Positions 1 through 6,077 of a stretch of 6,155 nucleotides of DNA are shown in pieces. Each line of letters begins with the position of its first letter. The stretch's first letter is position 1. The stretch spans positions 1 to 6,155 of the forward strand of contig SLDF01000196.1 in NCBI GenBank assembly GCA_007125435.1, written 5' to 3'. The notes beneath the pieces were generated by a model. The model ran no database searches and had not been told where the DNA came from. It saw only the letters and a program-made list of their open reading frames with translations. This DNA comes from Saprospiraceae bacterium. Lineage in GTDB: Bacteria; Bacteroidota; Bacteroidia; Chitinophagales; Saprospiraceae. The translations under genes and the position numbers were made by a program.

Positions 1-126
1 ATCAAGTGTAGCCTTGGCTATGCGCGTATTTTTTATTCTTCGATCTTACTCAAAATAGCTGTGACTTAGATCATACGACGACTATTTTCAGACTCTTTAC
101 AGGGCTCCCTGAACGGTCGTCCCCTA

Positions 127-190
127 CGCTTTGGGTATGACTCCTGCGTCGCCACCCTTTCACATCGCTGATGCAACACAGGTTAAAAAC
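127..190 (+). repeat. Short copy of an intergenic repeat, downstream of the lipoprotein gene
   Basis: This stretch shares its two ends with a longer element at 4877-5007. The left end is CGCTTTGGG-T-AT (127-138) and the right end is CATCGCTGATGCAA (163-176), followed by a similar tail ending TAAAAAC. A CACCCTT-CAC segment in between is also shared. The right end folds as a small hairpin CATC-GCT-GATG. The rest of 1-231 has no convincing gene; two short imperfect palindromes (TAGCC-TT-GGCTA near 8-19, CAGGG-CT-CCCTG near 101-112) are visible, and I see no clear terminator for the minus-strand operon. Confidence 0.6.
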
Positions 191-231
191 AGCACCTCTA
201 ATTGTAACGAAAATCTGGGATACAATAAAAT

Positions 232-1359
232 TTAAAACGGAACACCTATGACTATGATGCCCTTTATATCCTTGAATGAAGCCACATTACCTGACGCATT
301 GACCATATCTAATGTAAACTGAATATCGACTTCGACGGCGACTATGCCGGTTTCGTGGTGCAATCTTTGAGGTCTGTTGGTCATTTTTATGAAATGATTT
401 TCCAGTTGATCAGGGGCAATCGTATACACTTGGCCTGATTCATCGGTGTATTGGAGCTCGACAGAGCCGGGTTGCTGAAGGTCTCTTATGATGCTTTCTT
501 CCAACCACCTGTACGTTGCTGAAATGTTATCGCCATAAGTCAGATATTCCCCATCTTCATTTTTGGATAGGTGCTTGTGATGGAAGTATAGATTGTTGTT
601 GACATCTTTATAGGTAACATTAAACCAACCGGTGCTATCAGCATGCAGATGCGCTTCGATTTCGCTTGTATTCCAATGATGAGCTGCAATGTCTTGATAC
701 ATGTGATAAATTTCAGATCGCAATCGCACTGAATTATTTGACTGGTCTTCAATGTGCCAATTGGCCAAAGGTAAATAGCCATCATTAGCTCTGTCAGATA
801 CTACCGTTTCGATGATGCAATCTTTAGCATCCGGTACATGATAAATAAGGGATAAAGGTGTATTCCTCTTTTTATTTAACTTTAGAGTAATGCTGTCACG
901 AGACATATTAAAAGTCTGATCAGCGATGGATATACGCTCAAGTTTTAAGTAGTCTGTCCCTTTGAAGTTGATGAATAAAGGTTGAATGGTGTCTAATATC
1001 CCATCGGGATTATACAGAGCGTGCTTGCCGCTAGTGAGATCAAATGAGCTGGCGTTCAATTGCCTGCTGACATTGTAATTCCGAAGTGTAATCAAGAAGG
1101 AAGGGTTACCGTCGTGTGTCCTGGACTTGATAGTAGACGACAAGTGCCATAAGTCTTCTTCATCCAGCGTACAGTGAGGAATGGCTTCAAACTCGGGTGA
1201 AGCTAGCCCGATATAGAACGGTTCTCCGTTCTTCAAGCCGGACAATTCATACCTCGTGCCTTCCTCTGATGGTTCTGGTACCTCCACTTTCTCACAACCA
1301 GAGAAGGTCAAAATCAAAAAAATGACTGCTATATAATATGTTGTAACTCTTGCTACCAT
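232..1359 (-). CDS. Outer-membrane/surface lipoprotein with a PKD-like domain, last gene of the sigma-factor operon
   Basis: This 375-residue protein begins with a lipoprotein signal peptide: a hydrophobic stretch at residues 8-19, then the lipobox F-S-G-C with the lipidated Cys at 22, followed by an acidic segment (E23, E26, E29, E32, E33). Three regions can be seen. Residues 35-165 form a beta-rich N-terminal domain (motif LKNGEPF at 42-48). Residues 180-255 look like one divergent copy of the repeat in the secreted protein at 3293-4819: they start with D180-C181, then W229-N-T-S, and exactly 12 residues after the Trp comes D-S-T-G (241-244), as in repeat 3 there. Residues 290-375 form a beta-rich C-terminal domain. 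Eight histidines fall in residues 219-263. The start codon overlaps the end of the upstream barrel gene by 7 bp (ATGGTAG), implying translational coupling. I cannot assign a family name. Outer-membrane location is inferred from phylum habits; function is unknown, perhaps a ligand-binding partner or output of the sigma module. Confidence 0.9.
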   Translation of the reverse strand: MVARVTTYYIAVIFLILTFSGCEKVEVPEPSEEGTRYELSGLKNGEPFYIGLASPEFEAIPHCTLDEEDLWHLSSTIKSRTHDGNPSFLITLRNYNVSRQLNASSFDLTSGKHALYNPDGILDTIQPLFINFKGTDYLKLERISIADQTFNMSRDSITLKLNKKRNTPLSLIYHVPDAKDCIIETVVSDRANDGYLPLANWHIEDQSNNSVRLRSEIYHMYQDIAAHHWNTSEIEAHLHADSTGWFNVTYKDVNNNLYFHHKHLSKNEDGEYLTYGDNISATYRWLEESIIRDLQQPGSVELQYTDESGQVYTIAPDQLENHFIKMTNRPQRLHHETGIVAVEVDIQFTLDMVNASGNVASFKDIKGIIVIGVPF

Positions 1360-2699
1360 AAATATCTCAAAGTAATGGTCGAAAACAAAGCCTGATCTAG
1401 AAATGGTCGATCTGCTTGATAATTATTACGGAAGACTTCTTCATTTTGATGGTACTGTCTCCCAAAATTTTCATTGGTAAACCCTTGTGGCAAATAATCT
1501 ACCTGTAATCCAAGCTCCCAATGCCGATTTACACGGTAACTCAGTGCGCCTCTTACGTTAAAATTGAACCTTTCTAGACCTTCGTCTCGTGTATACCCTG
1601 ATTGTGAAGATTCTATTTCTGTATTAGTATTGAAGCCATTTTCGCCGGGTATCCAATCGTGGCGATATTTTGACACGACTGCTTTTGCATTGATCAAAGC
1701 TATACTATTAATCCCTGCACCTATTGTTAATTTATTGATGTGGTAGTTAATCATCAATGGTATTGAAAGGTAATACAGCTCATCTATTTCCATTCGGTAG
1801 CCCTGATCTATTTTTTCAAAGTGGTAAATGGCTGTAGGGCTTTCTTTGATAATGCCTACCGGCCCATTTCTATGCCAGTAAGACAAGCCGCTTTCTATAG
1901 ACCAGTTTTCAGCCATACTGTACTGAGCGAATAGACCCAGGTCAAAACCCAAAACAGACATGCGCTTGGGCTGAACATCTGCAAATGCAGTCAGACCAAC
2001 TTGAGCCCCGGTGGCTAAGCTGGGCCTGAATGATGGCTCCGGTCGCAGTCGGGGGGCTAAATAGACAAAATTTTCAATATGAATAGGCCTTTCATTTATT
2101 GAAGAAATCAGGCTAGGAAGGGTAGCAATGGCATTAATACCAGTATCAGTCGGGGCGCTTTCTTTTGCACCCTTAGTGTTCGCCATGTTTATATCTAAAG
2201 CATTTTCCAGTTCATTTGCATTTGCGTTCTGCTGATTATTTTGAGGGGTGTCTGAGTCGTATCTGGTTGCGACGGGTGCGAAACCAGTATTTTTTTGATC
2301 TCTAGGGTTCGGTATAGCCTTTTCGATTGATTTAATTGGGGGTACGGTATTATTAGCGACGGTAGCTTTTGTTGATTCACCTACTTGATTTTCAGGGGTA
2401 GGTAAAGCATGCACTGCATCCTTGTCATTGTCTTTTTCACTGTTAGCTTTTAATATATCAAAATAGGCCAACTCCTGTTTTGTCAGCAGGCTACTCCCCA
2501 CATCTTTCCTAAGTAGAAGAATGCCTACAAATAGTAACAATATTGCACCCAACATGAAGGCGCCAACAGACTTTATCAATTGTAGCCTTTTTTGACGTGC
2601 TATGAATAGCTGTGCTGCCTGCCAGTATTCTTCTTTATACTCAGGGATATTTTGGTTATTGACCTGGTTTTTATACCAATTATCTAGTGGACTACTCAT
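1353..2699 (-). CDS. Dma-like dual membrane-spanning putative anti-sigma factor (inner-membrane helix, disordered linker, outer-membrane beta-barrel)
   Basis: The 448-residue protein has four parts. Residues 1-41 are a short charged region with P19 and W26 in a P-E-Y-K-E-E-Y-W motif, presumably cytoplasmic and sigma-binding. A single hydrophobic helix spans about 44-63, preceded by basic residues R35, K37, R38, K43 that fit N-in topology. Residues 65-215 are low-complexity, rich in N, Q, K, D, T and P, and should be disordered. Residues 216-448 look like an outer-membrane beta-barrel of the PorT/OMP_b-brl type: alternating strands such as GFDLGLFAQY (251-260), LSIPLMINYH (311-320), HWELGLQVDYL (393-403), and a final strand ending in aromatic Trp448. 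There is no cleavable signal peptide. The start overlaps the sigma-factor stop as ATGA. The layout matches the Dma family described in Bacteroides thetaiotaomicron, where such proteins restrain a partner ECF sigma factor. The anti-sigma role here is inferred from architecture and pairing, because the N-terminus carries no classical anti-sigma domain I can recognise. Confidence 0.88.
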   Translation of the reverse strand: MSSPLDNWYKNQVNNQNIPEYKEEYWQAAQLFIARQKRLQLIKSVGAFMLGAILLLFVGILLLRKDVGSSLLTKQELAYFDILKANSEKDNDKDAVHALPTPENQVGESTKATVANNTVPPIKSIEKAIPNPRDQKNTGFAPVATRYDSDTPQNNQQNANANELENALDINMANTKGAKESAPTDTGINAIATLPSLISSINERPIHIENFVYLAPRLRPEPSFRPSLATGAQVGLTAFADVQPKRMSVLGFDLGLFAQYSMAENWSIESGLSYWHRNGPVGIIKESPTAIYHFEKIDQGYRMEIDELYYLSIPLMINYHINKLTIGAGINSIALINAKAVVSKYRHDWIPGENGFNTNTEIESSQSGYTRDEGLERFNFNVRGALSYRVNRHWELGLQVDYLPQGFTNENFGRQYHQNEEVFRNNYQADRPFLDQALFSTITLRYLW

Positions 2700-3256
2700 A
2701 CTTTATTCACATTTAGTGTCTGTTTGAGATAGATTTTCAATCGTTTTCTCGCTTCGTAAATATGCCACCTGACCGTTACTTCTGTAATGTTTAACTTTTC
2801 AGCGATTTCATCATTGGGATAGCCCTCTACAGCATACAGGTTAAATACCTGAGCTGTCATGGCCGGTAAAGAACGCGTCCATTCCAGTATTTCTTCTTCT
2901 GCCCAGATGTTATCGCTAAGGTTGTGGGTGCTATGCTCTTGTTGGCTACCGATTTCCATATGTTCGGGATGGTACTCGACAGCTTTGTATTTTTTGTTTT
3001 TCCTGTACTCGTCGATGATGGCATTGACCAATACTCTTTTTGCCCAGGTTTTGAACGGGATGTGATCTTTCCATTTTGACAATCCCACCAAAACCTTATA
3101 AAATCCCAGATTCAATAAAGACATGGCTTCCTGGTCATCTCGACTATATCGACGACAGATAGACATAAAATAAGCAAAGCAGGTCTCATATAGAGCCTGC
3201 TGTGCTTTATTGTTTTTTTCAATACACTTGTTGATGAGGTGTCTATCTACATTCAT
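2696..3256 (-). CDS. ECF (extracytoplasmic function) RNA polymerase sigma factor
   Basis: The 186-residue protein has the two-domain ECF layout. Sigma-2 covers about residues 5-90, with the region 2.2-2.4 helix set at 41-88: D-D-Q-E at 40-43, F-K-T-W at 68-71, then R74-V-L-V-N78 and I-I-D-E-Y-R at 80-85, matching the usual F-x-x-W-L-x-R-I-x-x-N-x-x-I-D-x-x-R pattern. Sigma-4 covers about 125-178, with the helix-turn-helix N-D-E-I-A-E-K-L-N-I-T-E-V-T-V-R at 148-163 and a basic tail (R170, K171, R172, K174). Length is normal for the family and nothing is broken. It should direct core RNA polymerase to a promoter set governed by an envelope signal. The ATG is preceded by an A/T-rich stretch (AAAACA) and no Shine-Dalgarno sequence, as usual in Bacteroidota. 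It ends in ATGA overlapping the start of the barrel protein, its likely regulator. I cannot assign the ECF subgroup from sequence reading alone. Confidence 0.95.
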   Translation of the reverse strand: MNVDRHLINKCIEKNNKAQQALYETCFAYFMSICRRYSRDDQEAMSLLNLGFYKVLVGLSKWKDHIPFKTWAKRVLVNAIIDEYRKNKKYKAVEYHPEHMEIGSQQEHSTHNLSDNIWAEEEILEWTRSLPAMTAQVFNLYAVEGYPNDEIAEKLNITEVTVRWHIYEARKRLKIYLKQTLNVNKV

Positions 3257-3292
3257 TGTTTTATCTTAGAAAATACAGCGTCCTCACTTAGC

Positions 3293-4819
3293 CTATTGCT
3301 TTATGAACTTAAGTGTCTTGCTTTCATCTTGCCCGACAATATTCATAAAGTAGAAACCCGGCTTTAATGATTGTATACGAATGCTTGTTGTCATTTGTTG
3401 GGCATCAGGTGTTAAACGCAACGACTTTACAAGTGTTCCCGAATTATCAAAGATTTGAATATCTGATGCTTTGAAATCACCAGTTTCTAACTGTATGACA
3501 TCCATAGCTGGATTTGGAAAGAGTCTAATACTATTGATAGCCATATCTGACGACCTTGAAAGACCATAAATGTCGGCATTGAAGTCATCTCCTTCTATAT
3601 CAATACAAGCTCGAGCTCTACAATTGCCTATGAATATATCTACACAATATTCTGCGGTAGAATCTGCCCTGACCACAATCGAGGGCTTGGTTTCGCCTGT
3701 GCTCCACACGATAGAGTCTATCTGTGCATTGATACCCGGCTTGATGGATAACTTTGTTCTTACCCCATCTGATTCACTGAATATTTCTACCGTGCAATCT
3801 TCGTCTAGTATAATCCATTGACTTAGTTCCAGCTTGCAATCATCTCTATCTTGATCTACAAGTATGACTTTATAAAAGCCTGTCGAATCAACGATGATGA
3901 CATTGGTACTGTCGCCGGTTGACCATATATAGTCGAGATTGAGACTGTCTGCATGCACCACCTTGATGGCAAAGCTATCGGGGCCAATCTGATCTATTGC
4001 CAGCTCTGCCTCGAGACAATCTATTTTATCCGGATCGAAGTCAAAGCATTTATTGGCTCTGCAATTAGTATTTAAGTCTACAGCTCGCACGCAATATCTA
4101 CCTTTTTCATCTACCTTGATCGTATCCCCAGTCTCTCCATTTGACCAAAAGAAGCCTGTGGAGTCTGATTCGGGATTGAATGTAGCTACTAGGAAAAAGT
4201 CACCATCTTCCTCTACGAGTTCGATGTCAACCTTGCAGTCCAGGCCTGGTGGTGTCCAGCAAGCTTCTGCTGTACAGCCCGAAGCATCTGTAATGGTGAC
4301 ACAGTATTTTTCATTAGGTTCTGCTGTAATAGAAGGGGTTGTCTCACCTGTACTCCATTCGTAGGTAATGGGTCTTTGACCGGTTGCTCTTGCATTTAGA
4401 GTAATTAATCCGCCAATATTGCTAAATCGCCCCGGTACAATGACTACACTACAATCATCCACATTGTCTTGAACACAGTACCGCAAATCAAAAGCGACCT
4501 CCGTCATCCCCGGTGTCCATGGTTTGATTCGTCTGACTATTTCTCCGTCACAGTTGGTGTAGGTTACTCTTATACGAGCCATGCGCACGTCAAGTCCTAT
4601 CGATGTGACTACAGAAAAGCGTCCATTGTTATCGGTAACTTCCTGCCAGACCTTATCGGGCTGAAGGCCTGTTGTGATTAATTCGATTTTTACTTCTACA
4701 TTGGGCACAGGGTCGCCATTCGTGTTATTCATCGCACCGTTGATGGTTACGACATTCTGACCTACTGCAGTAGGTGCATAAAGAAAAAATAATGCTAGTA
4801 AGAATGTAAGGTTTTTCAT
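3293..4819 (-). CDS. T9SS-secreted surface protein with four WSTGET-type Ig/PKD-like repeats
   Basis: This 508-residue exported protein has an N-terminal signal peptide (K2, hydrophobic core 4-19, probable cleavage after A-V-G at 20 before Q21). Residues 22-115 resemble a carboxypeptidase-regulatory-like beta-sandwich (G-x-P-V-P-N-V-E-V near 35-43, T-D-N-N-G-R-F-S at 62-69). Four tandem repeats of 72-74 residues follow, starting at Cys 123, 195, 268 and 342, each with a WSTGET-like motif (155, 225, 299, 372) and then Y-C-V (172, 242, 316 altered to Y-K-V, 391). Residues 430-508 are a type A T9SS C-terminal sorting domain: R-L-F-P-N-P at 432-437, I-F-D-N-S-G at 456-461, L-K-P-G-F-Y at 485-490, and K-F-I-K-Q at the end. 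The protein should cross the outer membrane by T9SS and be released or anchored at the surface. Such repeats are common in Bacteroidota adhesins; the ligand is unknown. It is the first gene of the minus-strand run, 36 bp before the sigma factor. Confidence 0.93.
   Translation of the reverse strand: MKNLTFLLALFFLYAPTAVGQNVVTINGAMNNTNGDPVPNVEVKIELITTGLQPDKVWQEVTDNNGRFSVVTSIGLDVRMARIRVTYTNCDGEIVRRIKPWTPGMTEVAFDLRYCVQDNVDDCSVVIVPGRFSNIGGLITLNARATGQRPITYEWSTGETTPSITAEPNEKYCVTITDASGCTAEACWTPPGLDCKVDIELVEEDGDFFLVATFNPESDSTGFFWSNGETGDTIKVDEKGRYCVRAVDLNTNCRANKCFDFDPDKIDCLEAELAIDQIGPDSFAIKVVHADSLNLDYIWSTGDSTNVIIVDSTGFYKVILVDQDRDDCKLELSQWIILDEDCTVEIFSESDGVRTKLSIKPGINAQIDSIVWSTGETKPSIVVRADSTAEYCVDIFIGNCRARACIDIEGDDFNADIYGLSRSSDMAINSIRLFPNPAMDVIQLETGDFKASDIQIFDNSGTLVKSLRLTPDAQQMTTSIRIQSLKPGFYFMNIVGQDESKTLKFIKQ
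3605..4453 (-). repeat. Four tandem ~73-residue Cys-containing repeats within the secreted protein
   Basis: Residues 123-405 of the T9SS cargo protein form four units. Each has an initial D-C (Cys 123, 195, 268, 342), a W-S-[TN]-G-[ED]-[TS] motif 30-32 residues later, a Y-[CK]-V motif 17-19 residues after the Trp, and then a pair of cysteines five apart (182/187, 253/258, 400/405). Repeat 3 departs from this: it has Lys at 317 and Ser at 333 where the others have Cys, and keeps only Cys 328. The units are divergent at DNA level, so this is an old domain expansion rather than a recent duplication. Confidence 0.8.
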
Positions 4820-4876
4820 GTTGTTTTTAGTTTTGATGAATATATTTGTGTTAAAGTTGGGTACATTTCAATTTGT

Positions 4877-5007
4877 CGCTTTGGGCATCACCCTTCACTT
4901 CGTTGCGGGTCGCTACGCTCCGGGGCTCGCTATTCGCTCGGTCCTGCGGACTCACTCGCATGCGCTCTTGACCCACTACGCATCGCTGATGCAAGACCAG
5001 TAAAAAC
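4877..5007 (+). repeat. Long, GC-rich copy of the same intergenic repeat, between the divergent genes
   Basis: This element begins CGCTTTGGG-C-AT (4877-4888) and ends CATCGCTGATGCAA (4981-4994) plus GACCAGTAAAAAC, matching the ends of 127-190 in the same orientation. Its interior is unusually GC-rich (53 of 80 bases in 4901-4980 are G or C) in an otherwise A/T-rich spacer. It contains small palindromes: GTCC-TGC-GGAC, CGCATGCG, and a GCATC-GCT-GATGC hairpin (4980-4992). GC-rich intergenic elements of this general style are frequent in Bacteroidota genomes; I cannot assign a named family. Confidence 0.65.
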
Positions 5008-5087
5008 GACATTTTGAAATGCACATGTTAAAGTTTGATGTTAAATGCCTAAAATATTATACCGATGCTAGCTTTAATTGGCCATAT

Positions 5088-5095
5088 TAAATTTG
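5088..5095 (+). promoter_or_regulatory. Candidate Bacteroidota -7 box (TAAATTTG) upstream of paaY
   Basis: TAAATTTG fits the Bacteroidota -7 consensus TAnnTTTG and ends 58 bp before the paaY start codon, giving a leader of plausible length. There is no TTTG at the expected -33 spacing, so this is a half-match in A/T-rich DNA and could be chance. Confidence 0.3.
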
Positions 5096-5153
5096 CATCA
5101 ATACAGTAATTACGGTTTTAACAAGCAGAGCGTTGGTAATAAATTGAAAAATA

Positions 5154-5756
5154 ATGATTTATAGGTATAAGGATTTTGTTCCGGTGGTAGACGAATCGGC
5201 CTTTGTACACCCTCAGGCAGCAGTGACAGGCAATGTGATTATTGGTAAAAATGTTTACATCGGACCGGGCGCCGCCATTCGAGGCGACTGGGGAGGTATC
5301 ATCATCGAGGATGGCTGCAATGTACAGGAAAACTGCACCATTCATATGTTTCCCGGAGTAACGGTTGTGCTGAGGGAGCGAGCCCATGTAGGACACGGTG
5401 CTATAATCCACGGAGCCACCCTCGGCAAAAACTGTATGATCGGTATGAACGCTGTAATCATGGACGAAGTAGTGATAGGTGATGAATGCATCGTAGGTGC
5501 CTTGTCCTTTATCAAGGCTAAGTCGTTGATCCCACCTCGATCCCTCGTCGTAGGCAACCCGGCTAAAGTCGTAAAATCCGTTAGCAATGAGATGATCGCA
5601 TGGAAGTCTAAAGGCACAGACATCTACAATAAACTACCCGAGGATATGCATCAACATTGGGCTCCGGTCGAGCCACTAAGACATTTACCGAAAGATAGGC
5701 CTGAGCAGGAGAGTTTTTATCAGATTTGGAAAAGTAGCCAATCAGATGACCATTAA
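5154..5756 (+). CDS. paaY: PaaY-like hexapeptide-repeat protein, gamma-carbonic-anhydrase superfamily
   Basis: The 200-residue protein is a left-handed beta-helix of hexapeptide repeats (about residues 12-138, e.g. V-I-I-G-K-N at 28-33, A-T-L-G-K-N at 88-93, V-V-I-G-D-E at 106-111), followed by a C-terminal helical tail. The gamma-class zinc ligands are present: H64, H81 and H86, with H81 and H86 five apart. R43-G-D45 and N56-V-Q58 correspond to conserved active-site residues. The tail segment P-P-R-S-L-V-V-G-N-P-A-K-V-V (127-140) and A-W-K-S-K-G-T (149-155) resemble PaaY/CaiE more than generic YrdA-type proteins, and the length suits PaaY. In Escherichia coli, PaaY is a thioesterase acting on phenylacetate-pathway CoA compounds. 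No other paa gene lies in the window, so a carbonic anhydrase or other thioesterase role remains possible. The ATG has only an A/T-rich leader (GAAAAATA), and no alternative in-frame start is apparent. It is divergent from the four-gene cluster. Confidence 0.85.
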   Translation: MIYRYKDFVPVVDESAFVHPQAAVTGNVIIGKNVYIGPGAAIRGDWGGIIIEDGCNVQENCTIHMFPGVTVVLRERAHVGHGAIIHGATLGKNCMIGMNAVIMDEVVIGDECIVGALSFIKAKSLIPPRSLVVGNPAKVVKSVSNEMIAWKSKGTDIYNKLPEDMHQHWAPVEPLRHLPKDRPEQESFYQIWKSSQSDDH

Positions 5757-5931
5757 ATTAAAGACAAATATTATGATCCCAGTAAAGACCAATGGAAGGA
5801 ATAAATGGTTTGCCATAAAAAAATTAGTCTATCGTAAAGTACAACTCCCCATCGCTGCTCATATCCGCATCAATCGATAATTATAAGCTTTCGTCCATTT
5901 TAAGCCGTGATGCCCGGCAACTGAGACTTTC

Positions 5932-5970
5932 AAGTGGAGTACATAGAAAAACTCGGGCCACTTATTTTTT
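5932..5970 (+). terminator. Probable intrinsic terminator downstream of paaY
   Basis: AAGTGG (5932-5937) pairs with CCACTT (5958-5963), and inside it AGT (5938-5940) can pair with ACT (5951-5953), leaving a CGGG bulge. The stem is followed by A and then six T (5965-5970). This is the usual hairpin-plus-T-tract form for plus-strand transcription. It lies about 175 bp after the paaY stop, rather far, which lowers confidence. Confidence 0.45.
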
Positions 5971-6005
5971 CTGGGGAGTAGGTTTAAAATTACTCAATTT
6001 AGAAA

Positions 6006-6032
6006 ATAGATTTACAAATGGTATAAATCTAT
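6006..6032. repeat. Perfect 9-bp A/T-rich inverted repeat
   Basis: ATAGATTTA (6006-6014) and TAAATCTAT (6024-6032) are exact reverse complements separated by 9 bases. The arm length and spacing would suit a dimeric regulator's operator or a small hairpin. A/T-rich arms make chance occurrence fairly easy. Confidence 0.5.
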
Positions 6033-6077
6033 ATGAGCGGAGTTTGCTTAGGACTTTTGCCTGTTCTTCTCTTTGTC

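Larger units (their letters stand above)
4820..5153. other. Divergent intergenic region between the secreted-protein gene and paaY
   Basis: This 334-bp spacer must contain promoters for both directions. It is A/T-rich at both ends with the GC-rich repeat (4877-5007) in the middle, leaving about 57 bp upstream of the minus-strand operon and about 146 bp upstream of paaY. For paaY there is one candidate -7 box. For the minus strand I find no clean TAnnTTTG box; the nearest is TATATTCA close to the start codon, which is weak. An open frame crossing the repeat on the plus strand is not believable as a gene. Confidence 0.6.

Noticed and set aside
540..785. Minus-strand open frame of 81 codons inside the lipoprotein gene
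   Set aside because: It is an out-of-frame shadow of the lipoprotein gene, which has a clear lipobox and runs intact from start to stop.
4053..4364. Plus-strand open frame of 103 codons
   Set aside because: It lies antisense inside the repeat region of the secreted-protein gene, whose signal peptide, repeats and sorting domain are coherent. The antisense product has no recognisable features.
4841..4848. TATATTTG on the plus strand, a perfect TAnnTTTG match
   Set aside because: It points to the repeat and lies about 300 bp before paaY. It has no TTTG at the right -33 distance, and A/T-rich DNA gives such matches by chance.
4818..5003. Plus-strand open frame of 61 codons across the intergenic repeat
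   Set aside because: It is mostly a translation of the GC-rich repeat (R/S/L/H-rich), a typical false gene call on dispersed elements.
5118..5623. Two minus-strand open frames opposite paaY
   Set aside because: Both are antisense to a well-supported hexapeptide-repeat gene, and their products look random.
5773..5880. 35-codon plus-strand frame just after paaY
   Set aside because: It has no family resemblance and no clear translation signal, and its length is expected by chance.
5824..5960. Minus-strand protein-like tail ending in D-G-E-L-Y-F-T-I-D
   Set aside because: It could be the end of a decayed gene, but an in-frame stop lies about 18 codons upstream and nothing before it is recognisable. 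It is too short to call a pseudogene.
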